Assembly (NCBI GenBank): GCA_017651315.1
Contig: JAGCDE010000020.1
Coordinates: forward strand, 37,504-101,503
Origin: Bacteroidaceae bacterium
Lineage (GTDB): Bacteria > Bacteroidota > Bacteroidia > Bacteroidales > Bacteroidaceae
Direction: 5' to 3'
Length of the DNA: 64,000 nt
Positions 9,096 through 16,100 of this stretch are shown piece after piece (the first letter of the stretch is position 1; each line of letters opens with the position of its first letter). The notes under the pieces were generated by a model. It searched no databases, was not told where the DNA came from, and saw only the letters and a program-made list of their open reading frames with translations. Made by a program: the position numbers and the translations under genes.

Positions 9096-9287
9096 ATGAT
9101 TATTGTTCCAGTAAAAGAGGGTGAGAACATTGAGCGCGCCCTTAAGAAATTCAAGAGAAAGTACGAGAAGACCGGTGTTGTCAAGGAACTGCGCCGTCGT
9201 CAGCAATTTGACAAACCGTCTGAGCTGAAACGTCTTAAGATGGAGCACGCCATCTACGTACAGAAACTGCAGCAGACCGAAGAGTGA
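9096..9287 (+). CDS. rpsU: 30S ribosomal protein S21
   Basis: S21 is a small basic protein of the 30S platform near the anti-Shine-Dalgarno end of 16S rRNA. The 63-residue product matches the family throughout: the MIIVPVKEGENIERALKKFKRKYEKTG opening, then the basic KELRRRQQFDKPSELKRLK helix. The length is normal for Bacteroidota, which have short S21. In this phylum S21 belongs to the 30S module that hides the anti-SD sequence (established knowledge), consistent with the scarcity of Shine-Dalgarno sites in this window. A consensus promoter lies upstream and a terminator follows 42 nt after the stop. Confidence 0.98.
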   Translation: MIIVPVKEGENIERALKKFKRKYEKTGVVKELRRRQQFDKPSELKRLKMEHAIYVQKLQQTEE

Positions 9288-9329
9288 TTTTTGCCCTTCG
9301 TTCTTGTTTTTTGGTTTTTTTTGAATTAT

Positions 9330-9363
9330 ATTCGTCACTGAATCCGTTCAGCGACGAATTTTT
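9330..9363 (+). terminator. Intrinsic terminator between rpsU and the Xer gene
   Basis: ATTCGTC/GACGAAT arms (7 bp), one A·C mismatch, then CTGAA/TTCAG (5 bp) around a TCCG loop, followed by five T. The T tract ends 2 nt before the ATG of the downstream recombinase gene, so that gene can be read only by read-through or from a start inside this element. Confidence 0.85.
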
Positions 9364-9365
9364 GT

Positions 9366-10247
9366 ATGTATAAGGAACGTTTTTGTGAATATCTCAAGTT
9401 GGAGAGAAACTATTCAGACAAGACCATAGATGCTTACAGCCGTGATCTGGTCATGTTTGAACGTTTCCTCAGGGGTACTGATTCCCAGCTTGACCTGCTG
9501 ACGGCAGACCGGGATCTTGTACGTATGTGGGTTGTTGAACTGATGGAGAAAGGTGCCGCCACGACCACTGTCAACAGGAAACTCAGCACGCTCCGCTCTT
9601 TCTACCGTTTTCTCAAGATCCGGGGAATAAGGGACAATTCGCCCGTACAGGGTGTGACCGGCCCTAAGAACAGTAAACCTCTGCCTCAGTTTGTCAAAGA
9701 GTCGGAAATGAACGAACTGCTTGACAGAACGGACCTGGGAAAGGGTTTCATCGGAATCAGGAACAGGACTATAATAGCTACCTTCTATGAGACCGGTGTC
9801 CGAATGGCCGAACTGATAGGTCTTGATGACAATGACATAGATTTCGCCGCTTCCACAATAAAGGTCACCGGAAAGAGGGACAAGCAGCGTTTCATTCCAT
9901 TCGGAAAGGAACTGAAGGAGTTATTCCTGGAGTATATCGAGTCGAGGGAGACAGAGTTCGGACATACCCAAGGAGCTTTCTTTCTTAGCGGCAAAGGCCA
10001 GCGCATACCGCGTCATCAGGTTTATCTGCTGGTAAAGGATGCACTTTCCAAGGTCTCGTCAGCCGGAAAGAGGAGTCCTCACGTCCTGCGCCACACTTTC
10101 GCCACTTCCATGCTTAACCACGATGCCGAACTGGGTGCGGTCAAGGAGTTGCTGGGCCATAACAGTCTTCAGACAACAGAGATTTATGTACATACTACAT
10201 TCAAGGAACTGAAAGAAATATATAACAAGGCTCACCCAAGAGCCTGA
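9366..10247 (+). CDS. xerC: Tyrosine recombinase, XerC/XerD type
   Basis: Chromosome-dimer resolution recombinase acting at dif. The 293 residues match housekeeping Xer length. There is an N-terminal SAM-like core-binding domain (MYKERFCEYLKLERNYSDKTIDAYSRDL) and a C-terminal catalytic domain with the family residues: Arg in YETGVRMAELIGL, the Lys hairpin VTGKRDKQR, HxxR in HVLRHTFAT, His in LLGHNSLQTTE and the nucleophile Tyr in IYVHTTFKEL. It lies between rpsU and hpf with no integrase-like context, so a core Xer protein is much more likely than a phage or transposon integrase. Assignment as XerC rather than XerD or an XerA-like single enzyme is uncertain. Its start codon directly follows the rpsU terminator. 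Confidence 0.93.
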   Translation: MYKERFCEYLKLERNYSDKTIDAYSRDLVMFERFLRGTDSQLDLLTADRDLVRMWVVELMEKGAATTTVNRKLSTLRSFYRFLKIRGIRDNSPVQGVTGPKNSKPLPQFVKESEMNELLDRTDLGKGFIGIRNRTIIATFYETGVRMAELIGLDDNDIDFAASTIKVTGKRDKQRFIPFGKELKELFLEYIESRETEFGHTQGAFFLSGKGQRIPRHQVYLLVKDALSKVSSAGKRSPHVLRHTFATSMLNHDAELGAVKELLGHNSLQTTEIYVHTTFKELKEIYNKAHPRA

Positions 10248-10266
10248 ACAACTAAAACCATCGATT

Positions 10267-10566
10267 ATGGAAACAAAGATTCAAGCGTTGCATTTTAATG
10301 CGACAGAACAGCTTCAGGCGTTCATTGAGAAGAAATGTGCAAAACTCGAAAGGGTGCACGAGTTAATCCGTAAGGTTGAAGTGGTATTGAGGGTGATAAA
10401 ACCTGAGACATCCCTGAACAAGCAGGCCTCTATCACCGTAACGATTCCAAACGGAGAACTGTTCGCTGAAAAAATTTGTGACACATTCGAGCAGGCTGTT
10501 GATGAATGTCTCGATGCATTGACCCGCCAACTTAAAAAAAACAAGGAAAAACAGCGTGAAAAATAA
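10267..10566 (+). CDS. hpf: Ribosome hibernation-promoting factor, short HPF/YfiA type
   Basis: HPF binds the 30S decoding channel in stationary phase and holds ribosomes inactive. The 99-residue protein has the beta-alpha-beta-beta-beta-alpha pattern of the family: METKIQALHFNATEQLQAFIEKKCAKLERV, KVEVVLRVIKPETSLNKQASITVTIPNGELFA, and the helix CDTFEQAVDECLDALTRQLKKNKEK. It lacks the C-terminal dimerisation domain of long HPF, so it is the short form. It starts 20 nt after the Xer gene and probably shares its transcript. The tRNA operon promoter begins within 20 nt of its stop codon. Confidence 0.93.
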   Translation: METKIQALHFNATEQLQAFIEKKCAKLERVHELIRKVEVVLRVIKPETSLNKQASITVTIPNGELFAEKICDTFEQAVDECLDALTRQLKKNKEKQREK

Positions 10567-10583
10567 AAAACACGCAGAATTAT

Positions 10584-10614
10584 TTTGTTCAGAAATAAAA
10601 ATGAGATATCTTTG
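10584..10614 (+). promoter_or_regulatory. Consensus promoter for the tRNA-tuf-rpo block
   Basis: TTTG (10584-10587), exactly 19 nt, then TATCTTTG (10607-10614): a perfect consensus promoter. It lies about 45 nt upstream of the first tRNA, so transcription would enter the tRNA-Thr/Tyr/Gly/Thr cluster and possibly run on into tuf. Confidence 0.85.
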
Positions 10615-10659
10615 CACCCGCTCTTCGCTTTAGCCGAGGGGCGGGTTCTTTGAAACCAT

Positions 10660-10731
10660 GCCGCTATGGCTCAATGGTAGAGCAACGCACTTGTAATGCG
10701 TAGGTTGTTGGTTCGATTCCGACTAGCGGCT
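10660..10731 (+). tRNA. tRNA-Thr (anticodon TGT)
   Basis: Acceptor arms GCCGCTA/TAGCGGC pair fully, the anticodon loop is CTTGTAA (TGT), and the T arm holds GGTTCGATTCC. It is 72 nt long and CCA is not encoded. It is the first tRNA of the cluster, matching the Thr-Tyr-Gly-Thr order before tuf known from other bacteria. Confidence 0.97.
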
Positions 10732-10746
10732 CTGAACGGCGGAGAA

Positions 10747-10826
10747 TTGTATTTCGACATGAACCCACAGGAAAGCTCGCTTTCATGGGGATTCAGGGCG
10801 AAATACAAATGAAGACGACAGTCTTC
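10747..10826 (+). other. Structured spacer element: long inverted repeat plus tetraloop hairpin
   Basis: Perfect 10-bp arms TTGTATTTCG (10747-10756) and CGAAATACAA (10799-10808) enclose an inner GAAAG-CTCG-CTTTC hairpin. Directly after it GAAGAC-GACA-GTCTTC (10811-10826) forms a second perfect hairpin. It separates tRNA-Thr from the 79-bp repeat array. No coding signal was found. Confidence 0.6.
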
Positions 10827-10835
10827 ATAACGCGT

Positions 10836-11276
10836 CGAGGAAGGAGCTTCGCGTATGCGAAGGTCAATCCAACGAAGCGTTCCTCTCCGATCAAAAGCTT
10901 CTAAGAGATGACATCGAGGAAGGAGCTTCGCGTATGCGAAGGTCAATCCGACGGAGCGTTCCTCTCCGATCAAAAGCTTCCAGGAGATGACGTCGAGGAA
11001 GGAGCTTTGCGTGAGCGAAGGTCAATCCGACGAAGCGTTCCTCTCCGATCAAAAGCTTCCAGGAGATGACGTCGAGGAAGGAGCTTCGCGTGAGCGAAGG
11101 TCAATCCGACGAAGCGTTCCTCTCCGATCAAAAGCTTTCAGGAGATGACGTCGAGGAAGGAGCTTCGCGTGAGCGAAGGTCAATCCGACGAAGTGTTCCT
11201 CTCCGATCAAAAGCTTCCAGGAGATGACATCGAGGAAGGAGCTTCGCGTGAGCGAAGGTCAATCCGACGAAGCGTT
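10836..11276 (+). repeat. Tandem array of 79-bp repeats inside the tRNA cluster
   Basis: Copies begin at 10836, 10915, 10994, 11073, 11152 and 11231, each exactly 79 bp apart; the sixth stops after 46 bp. Copies differ at only a few positions. Each contains a hairpin CTTCGC-loop-GCGAAG. The loop is GTAT in copies 1-2 and GTGA in copies 3-6, and copy 3 has a C-to-T change that keeps a wobble pair. GAGGAA/TTCCTC and GCTTCG/CGAAGC offer an alternative outer fold. Because 79 is not a multiple of 3, open frames across the array change frame at every copy, so coding is unlikely. There are no unique spacers, so this is not CRISPR. Confidence 0.95.
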
Positions 11277-11287
11277 TTCTAAGTAAT

Positions 11288-11370
11288 GGGTGAATTCCAG
11301 AGTGGCCAAATGGGGCAGACTGTAAATCTGCTGTCTCTCGACTTCGGTGGTTCGAATCCATCTTCACCCA
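11288..11370 (+). tRNA. tRNA-Tyr (anticodon GTA)
   Basis: 83-nt class II tRNA with a long variable arm. Acceptor arms GGGTGAA/TTCACCC pair fully, the anticodon loop is CTGTAAA (GTA), the T arm contains GGTTCGAATCC, and the discriminator is A. It begins 11 nt after the end of the tandem array. Confidence 0.97.
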
Positions 11371-11480
11371 CAAGGCAGTCGCAGTGAAGCCGGTTATCCG
11401 GAGTCTGTCACTCTTCAGGGAGAACACCTTATTATATATAGGGGCGTTTCTGAAAAGGGAAGTTCACGACAATGAATGTT

Positions 11481-11553
11481 GCGGGAATAGCTCAGTTGAT
11501 AGAGCATTAGCCTTCCAAGCTGAGGGTCGCGGGTTTGAGTCCCGTTTCCCGCT
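11481..11553 (+). tRNA. tRNA-Gly (anticodon TCC)
   Basis: 73 nt; acceptor arms GCGGGAA/TTCCCGC pair fully, the anticodon loop CTTCCAA gives TCC, and the T arm contains GGTTTGAGTCC. It is the third tRNA of the cluster, 10 nt before the next. Confidence 0.97.
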
Positions 11554-11563
11554 CAAGATTGTC

Positions 11564-11636
<73 letters not shown>

Positions 11637-11728
11637 CAATTTTAAATAGAGGATAGGAGGAGACCGCCTTGGCGGGAGCCTTTTTGTAGCTGACATCAAG
11701 TTTATAATCAATAAAATAGCTTTTTATT

Positions 11729-12925
11729 ATGGCAAAAGAGACATTTGTGCGTACCAAGCCGCACGTAAACATTGGAACCATTGGTCATGTTGACCACGGT
11801 AAGACTACCCTGACCGCTGCTATCACCAAGGTATTGGCTGAGAGAGTATCAGGTAACGCTGACAAGATCAAGTCATTTGACCAGATCGATAATGCTCCTG
11901 AAGAGAAGGAGCGTGGTATAACCATCAACACCGCACACGTTGAGTATGAGACTGAGAAGCGTCACTATGCTCACGTTGACTGCCCGGGTCACGCCGACTA
12001 TGTGAAGAACATGGTTACCGGTGCTGCCCAGATGGACGGTGCTATCGTTGTGGTTGCCGCTACTGACGGTCCGATGCCTCAGACCCGTGAGCACATCCTG
12101 CTCGCCCGTCAGGTGAACGTTCCCCGTCTGGTCGTGTTCCTGAACAAGTGCGACTCTCCCGATGTTGACGGTGAGATGATTGACCTCGTTGAGATGGAGA
12201 TGCGTGAGCTTCTTGATGCTTATGAGTTTGACGGTGACAACACTCCTATCATCCGTGGTTCTGCTCTCGGCGCCCTGAACGGTGTCAAGGAGTGGGAGGA
12301 CAAGGTTATGGAGCTTATGAATGCTGTTGACGAGTGGATTCCTCTGCCTCCGCGCGCTGTTGACCAGCCGTTCCTTATGCCTGTTGAGGACGTATTCTCA
12401 ATCACCGGCCGTGGTACAGTTGCTACCGGTCGTATCGAGACCGGCGTTGTCAAGGTAGGTGACAAGGTTGAGATTCTTGGTCTTGGTGAGGAGAAAGAGA
12501 CAACAGTTACCGGCGTTGAGATGTTCCGCAAGCTGCTCGATCAGGGTGAGGCTGGTGATAACGTAGGTCTGCTGCTCCGTGGTATTGAGAAGACTGAGAT
12601 CAAGCGCGGTATGGTTCTCTGCCATCCGGGTCAGATTAAGCCTCATACCACATTCAAGGCTTCTATCTATGTCCTGACTCAGAAGGAAGGTGGTCGTCAC
12701 ACCTCATTCCGTAACAAGTATCGTCCTCAGTTCTACATCCGTACAATGGACTGCACCGGTGAGATCGCTCTTCCCGAGGGAACTGAGATGGTAATGCCTG
12801 GTGATAACGTAGAGATCACCGTAACTCTGATCTATCCTGTTGCTATCAACGTTGGTCTGCGTTTCGCTATCCGTGAGGGCGGCCGTACCGTTGGTTCAGG
12901 TCAGATTACTGCAATCATTGACTAA
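11729..12925 (+). CDS. tuf: Elongation factor Tu
   Basis: EF-Tu carries aminoacyl-tRNA to the ribosomal A site as a GTPase. All 398 residues fit the family. The G domain has GHVDHGKT (residues 19-26), DCPGH near 81, NKCD near 136 and SAL. The switch region has [16 protein letters not shown], with the threonine of RGITI that contacts magnesium. Domains 2 and 3 follow, ending [11 protein letters not shown]. It is preceded by four tRNAs and followed by tRNA-Trp, secE and nusG, a conserved linkage. The 19 nt before the ATG (AATAAAA-TAGC-T-TTTTATT) can form a weak AT hairpin over the initiation region. No Shine-Dalgarno is present, as is usual in this phylum. Confidence 0.99.
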   Translation: MAKETFVRTKPHVNIGTIGHVDHGKTTLTAAITKVLAERVSGNADKIKSFDQIDNAPEEKERGITINTAHVEYETEKRHYAHVDCPGHADYVKNMVTGAAQMDGAIVVVAATDGPMPQTREHILLARQVNVPRLVVFLNKCDSPDVDGEMIDLVEMEMRELLDAYEFDGDNTPIIRGSALGALNGVKEWEDKVMELMNAVDEWIPLPPRAVDQPFLMPVEDVFSITGRGTVATGRIETGVVKVGDKVEILGLGEEKETTVTGVEMFRKLLDQGEAGDNVGLLLRGIEKTEIKRGMVLCHPGQIKPHTTFKASIYVLTQKEGGRHTSFRNKYRPQFYIRTMDCTGEIALPEGTEMVMPGDNVEITVTLIYPVAINVGLRFAIREGGRTVGSGQITAIID

Positions 12926-12940
12926 TTGATTGTACTATAA

Positions 12941-12968
12941 ATGTCAGTTCCCTTCGGGGTGCTGACAT
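12941..12968 (+). other. TTCG-capped hairpin between tuf and tRNA-Trp
   Basis: ATGTCAG/CTGACAT arms (7 bp) with an inner CCC-TTCG-GGG stem-loop. It has no T tract after it and ends 5 nt before tRNA-Trp. It is better read as a stabilising or processing hairpin at the 3' end of tuf mRNA than as a terminator. Confidence 0.6.
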
Positions 12969-12973
12969 TGACT

Positions 12974-13046
12974 ACGGGTGTAGCTCAGTTGGTAGAGCAT
13001 CGGTCTCCAAAACCGAGTGTCGAGAGTTCGAGCCTTTCCACCCGTG
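12974..13046 (+). tRNA. tRNA-Trp (anticodon CCA)
   Basis: 73 nt; acceptor arms ACGGGTG/CACCCGT pair fully with discriminator G, the anticodon loop CTCCAAA gives CCA, and the T arm contains AGTTCGAGCC. It lies between tuf and secE, a common placement for tRNA-Trp. Confidence 0.97.
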
Positions 13047-13062
13047 CAAAGAAGATAGAGAT

Positions 13063-13251
13063 ATGTTCAAGAAATTCATTCAAAATTGTAAGGAATCTTA
13101 CAACGAGCTTGTCCATAAGACAACATGGCCCACAAGCAAGGAGCTTACCAGCAGCGCAGTCACCGTATTAGTTGCTTCCCTGATGATTGCGGTTGTTGTT
13201 TTCCTGATGGATAAATGCTTCGAGGAAATAATGAAACTCATTTATCCCTGA
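13063..13251 (+). CDS. secE: Preprotein translocase subunit SecE
   Basis: SecE is the single-helix clamp subunit of the SecYEG channel. The 62-residue product is the short, one-helix form found in most bacteria other than E. coli. It has an amphipathic cytoplasmic helix (MFKKFIQNCKESYNELVHKTTWPTSKEL, with the conserved TWPT turn) and one membrane segment, SAVTVLVASLMIAVVVFLMD. It lies directly after tRNA-Trp and 8 nt before nusG, the usual secE-nusG pair. Confidence 0.97.
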   Translation: MFKKFIQNCKESYNELVHKTTWPTSKELTSSAVTVLVASLMIAVVVFLMDKCFEEIMKLIYP

Positions 13252-13259
13252 TTGGAACA

Positions 13260-13802
13260 ATGGCTGAGTTGGAAAAAAAGTGGTATGTTCTCAAGGCTAT
13301 CAGCGGTAAGGAACTCAAGGTAAAGGAATATCTTGAGGCCGATGCCAAGAACAACGGTCTGGAGGATATGATTACCCAAGTGCTTATTCCCACCGAAAAA
13401 GTAGTTCAGGTCCGAAACGGTAAACGTGTCGTGAAAGAACGCAGTTATCTGCCGGGTTATGTCCTGGTAGAGGCTGTTCTTGACGGTGAGATAAAGCAAC
13501 GTCTCAGATACAGTCCCAATGTTTTGGGTTTCCTCGGGGGCATGGATAATCCCACGCCTTTGCGTCCTTCCGAAGTCAACAGGATTCTTGGTTCTGTCGA
13601 TGAGATGGAGGAGACTCAGGAAGAGGTTCTTGTCCCATTTACCGAAGGCGAAACGGTAAAGGTGACCTACGGCCCGTTCTCAGGCTTCAATGGTGTCATT
13701 GAAGAGGTTGACAACGCAAAGAAGAAGCTTAAGGTCATGGTTAAGATCTTCGGTCGAAAGACCCCGATAGATCTTGGTTTTATGCAGGTGGAGAAGCTGT
13801 AA
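13260..13802 (+). CDS. nusG: Transcription termination/antitermination factor NusG
   Basis: NusG binds RNA polymerase across the clamp and couples it to Rho or the ribosome. From the ATG at 13260 the protein is 180 residues: MAELEKKWYVLKAISGKELKVKEYL (NGN domain) with VLVPTEKV-like and SYLPGYVLVEA segments, and a C-terminal KOW domain (EGETVKVTYGPFSGFNGVIEEV). The open frame extends 15 codons upstream into secE, but MAELEKKWY is the conserved family start. There is no Bacteroidota-type UpxY specialisation; this is the housekeeping copy. Confidence 0.98.
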   Translation: MAELEKKWYVLKAISGKELKVKEYLEADAKNNGLEDMITQVLIPTEKVVQVRNGKRVVKERSYLPGYVLVEAVLDGEIKQRLRYSPNVLGFLGGMDNPTPLRPSEVNRILGSVDEMEETQEEVLVPFTEGETVKVTYGPFSGFNGVIEEVDNAKKKLKVMVKIFGRKTPIDLGFMQVEKL

Positions 13803-13863
13803 GCTGCCTGTTACCAGGCTTACACCGCTCTCCGTATAGTGTTTACATATAATTTTTTGGAAA

Positions 13864-14289
13864 ATGGCTAAAGAAGTTGCTGGAATAATCAAACTACAGA
13901 TTAAAGGAGGCGCTGCAAACCCATCACCACCCGTAGGTCCCGCTCTCGGTTCCAAGGGTCTGAACATTATGGAGTTTTGCAAACAGTTCAACGCCAGAAC
14001 CCAGGACAAATCAGGTAAGACCCTGCCGGTGATAATCACTTACTACAGTGACAAATCATTCGACTTCGTCATCAAGACTCCTCCTGTAGCCATACAGTTG
14101 CTTGAGGCATCCAGAGCCAAGGGCGGTTCTCCCGAACCAAACCGCAAAAAGGTTGCTTCAGTAACCAGGGAACAGGTTGCAGCGATTGCACAGGATAAAA
14201 TGCCCGACCTGAACTGCTTTACACTTGAGTCGGCCATCTCGATGGTTGCAGGTACTGCAAGAAGTATGGGAATAACAGTCAAGGACTAA
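13864..14289 (+). CDS. rplK: 50S ribosomal protein L11
   Basis: L11 forms the base of the L7/L12 stalk and the thiostrepton-sensitive GTPase centre. The 141 residues are standard length: N-terminal [29 protein letters not shown] with the conserved prolines, KQFNARTQ, and the C-terminal rRNA-binding domain with [25 protein letters not shown]. It follows nusG by 61 nt and is 33 nt upstream of rplA. In other bacteria L1 represses the rplK-rplA mRNA by binding its leader; I did not find a convincing mimic site here. Confidence 0.99.
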   Translation: MAKEVAGIIKLQIKGGAANPSPPVGPALGSKGLNIMEFCKQFNARTQDKSGKTLPVIITYYSDKSFDFVIKTPPVAIQLLEASRAKGGSPEPNRKKVASVTREQVAAIAQDKMPDLNCFTLESAISMVAGTARSMGITVKD

Positions 14290-14322
14290 GCCCTGTCATT
14301 CACTGAAAAAAAGTTTTAAGAA

Positions 14323-15021
14323 ATGGGTAAACTGACAAAAAACCAAAAGAGTGTCGCTTCTAAGATAGAAGCCGGCAAAGCCTATACCCTCAAGGAGGCA
14401 TCTCAGTTGGTCAAGGATATCACTACAACCAAGTTCGACGCATCAGTGGATATTGATGTACGTCTCGGTGTGGATCCCCGTAAGGCCAACCAGATGGTTC
14501 GTGGCGTGGTGTCTCTTCCTCACGGAACAGGCAAGGTAGTCAGAGTTCTCGCTCTGTGCACCCCTGACCAGGAAGCCGCCGCCAAGGAAGCAGGTGCTGA
14601 CTATGTGGGATTCGAGGAATATATTGAGAAGATCAAGGGTGGATGGACAGATGTTGATGTCATCATAACCCAGCCTGCCCTCATGGGTAAGCTCGGTCCT
14701 CTCGGACGTATTCTCGGCCCGCGTGGACTTATGCCTAACCCCAAGAGCGGTACTGTTACTATGGATGTTGCCAAGGCAGTCAAAGAGGTCAAGCAGGGTA
14801 AGATTGACTTCAAGGTTGACAAGACTGGTATCGTCCACACTTCTATCGGCAAGGTTTCATTCACTGCCGATGCTATCAGAGAGAACGCCAAGGAGTTTAT
14901 TGACACAATCATCAAACTCAAGCCTTCTGCTGCAAAGGGTACTTATATCAAGAGTCTTTATCTTTCGAGCACAATGAGCAAGGGTATAAAGGTAGATACC
15001 AAGTCGTTGGATGAAATCTGA
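14323..15021 (+). CDS. rplA: 50S ribosomal protein L1
   Basis: L1 binds helix 76-78 of 23S rRNA and helps move deacylated tRNA out of the E site. The 232 residues are a normal length. Recognisable stretches are [56 protein letters not shown] and the closing [18 protein letters not shown]. It starts 33 nt after rplK and ends 14 nt before rplJ. The 14-nt gap leaves no room for the long rplJ leader used by L10 in enterobacteria. Confidence 0.99.
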   Translation: MGKLTKNQKSVASKIEAGKAYTLKEASQLVKDITTTKFDASVDIDVRLGVDPRKANQMVRGVVSLPHGTGKVVRVLALCTPDQEAAAKEAGADYVGFEEYIEKIKGGWTDVDVIITQPALMGKLGPLGRILGPRGLMPNPKSGTVTMDVAKAVKEVKQGKIDFKVDKTGIVHTSIGKVSFTADAIRENAKEFIDTIIKLKPSAAKGTYIKSLYLSSTMSKGIKVDTKSLDEI

Positions 15022-15035
15022 TTAAACGGAACATT

Positions 15036-15560
15036 ATGAAGAAAGAGGATAAAGCGTTGATTATCGAGTCGCTGAAGGAAACGCTTCAGAACTACTCGGC
15101 TATATATCTGGTCGATGTTACCGGTCTTAACTCAACCGCTACAAGCGACCTGCGCAGAAAGTGCTTCAAGAATGAAGTGAAGATGGTCGTTGTCAAGAAC
15201 ACTCTTCTCCAGAAGGCGATGGATCAGCTTGAGGCTGACTATTCACCTCTCTACGATTCATTGAAGGGAACAACCGCCCTGATGCTTGCCAACGTGGCTA
15301 ACGCTCCGGCAAAGCTCATAAAGGAGGTTTCTGACAAGAAGACCGGTATTCCGGGTCTCAAGGCCGCATTTGCAGAGGAAAGCTTCTATATCGGAGCTGA
15401 CCAGCTTGAGGCTCTGGTCAACATCAAGAGCAAGAAGGAACTCATTGCCGATGTCATTGCATTGCTGCAGTCACCTGCCAAGAATGTCGTTTCTGCTCTT
15501 CAGTCTGGTGCCAACACCATCCATGGAGTCCTCAAGACTCTTGGAGAAAGGGAGAATTAA
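15036..15560 (+). CDS. rplJ: 50S ribosomal protein L10
   Basis: L10 anchors the L7/L12 dimers on L11-bound rRNA. The 174-residue protein has the family N-terminal RNA-binding domain (MKKEDKALIIESLKETLQNYSAIYLVDVTGLNS, LRRKCFKNEVKMVVVKNTLLQKA). Its C-terminal helix for L12 dimers ends VSALQSGANTIHGVLKTLGE. It lies 14 nt after rplA and 40 nt before rplL. With no long leader in front, L10 autoregulation would have to differ from the E. coli mechanism; this is inference. Confidence 0.98.
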   Translation: MKKEDKALIIESLKETLQNYSAIYLVDVTGLNSTATSDLRRKCFKNEVKMVVVKNTLLQKAMDQLEADYSPLYDSLKGTTALMLANVANAPAKLIKEVSDKKTGIPGLKAAFAEESFYIGADQLEALVNIKSKKELIADVIALLQSPAKNVVSALQSGANTIHGVLKTLGEREN

Positions 15561-15600
15561 GAATCAAAACAAAGTACAAACCTATTAAAATCATAACACA

Positions 15601-15978
15601 ATGGCTGATTTAAAAGCATTAGCAGAAGAACTGGTTAACCTTACCGTTAAGGAGGTCAATGAACTCGCAACCATCCTGAAGGATGAATATGGAATTGAAC
15701 CCGCTGCCGCAGCTGTAGCTGTAGCTGCTGCTGGTCCTGCTGCCGCTGCTGAGGCTGCAGAAGAGAAGTCTTCATTTGATGTAGTGCTGAAGGGCTTCGG
15801 CGCAAACAAACTTGCTGTCGTCAAGGCTGTCAAGGAGGCTTGCGGACTTGGTCTGAAGGAGGCTAAGGATCTTGTTGACGCTGCACCCAGTGTTGTTAAG
15901 GAAGGTCTCGCCAAGAACGAAGCCGAGTCACTGAAGAAGACTCTGGAAGAGGCTGGCGCAGAAATTGAACTTAAGTAA
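15601..15978 (+). CDS. rplL: 50S ribosomal protein L7/L12
   Basis: L12 is the multicopy stalk protein that recruits translational GTPases. The 125 residues show the N-terminal dimerisation helices ([27 protein letters not shown]), an Ala-rich flexible hinge (about residues 39-55) and the C-terminal domain ([35 protein letters not shown]). L12 is needed in several copies per ribosome. The strong hairpin with a T run 28 nt after its stop would allow more rplL than rpoB transcript. Confidence 0.99.
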   Translation: MADLKALAEELVNLTVKEVNELATILKDEYGIEPAAAAVAVAAAGPAAAAEAAEEKSSFDVVLKGFGANKLAVVKAVKEACGLGLKEAKDLVDAAPSVVKEGLAKNEAESLKKTLEEAGAEIELK

Positions 15979-16005
15979 TTTCACAGGCCTGCCTGTCAGG
16001 TTAAT

Positions 16006-16061
16006 GGTTAAGTAACCCCTACGGTGGTCCTTCAGGGCTACCTAGGGTTCTTAACCTTTTT
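16006..16061 (+). terminator. Attenuator hairpin between rplL and rpoB
   Basis: GGTTAAG/CTTAACC (7 bp), a bulged T, AACCC/GGGTT (5 bp), then GGTGGTCC/GGGCTACC (8 bp with two G·T pairs) around a TTCA loop, followed by five T. It ends 39 nt before rpoB. It is shaped as an intrinsic terminator but lies inside an operon, so partial termination (attenuation) is the likely role. Confidence 0.85.
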
Positions 16062-16100
16062 GTGCGTTAAAGTATCAAGTTCCATCATATCCTTCCTTTT

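Noticed and set aside
10836-11276. CRISPR array
   Set aside because: The repeats are directly adjacent 79-bp copies with no unique spacers, and no cas genes are present.
10671-11427. Minus-strand open frames across the tRNA spacer with repeated peptide RCHLLEAFDRRGTLR
   Set aside because: They come from the 79-bp repeat, whose length is not a multiple of 3, so the frame changes each copy, and they overlap tRNA genes. No start signals or family similarity.
11650-11690. Terminator between tRNA-Thr and tuf
   Set aside because: CCGC-CTTG-GCGG with following T's has only four firm pairs; too weak to call, although some attenuation is possible.
13800-13823. Hairpin after nusG as a terminator or L1 site
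   Set aside because: Arms TAAGC/GCTTA with a bulged inner stem are weak and lack a T tract; no clear likeness to the L1 rRNA site could be shown by eye.
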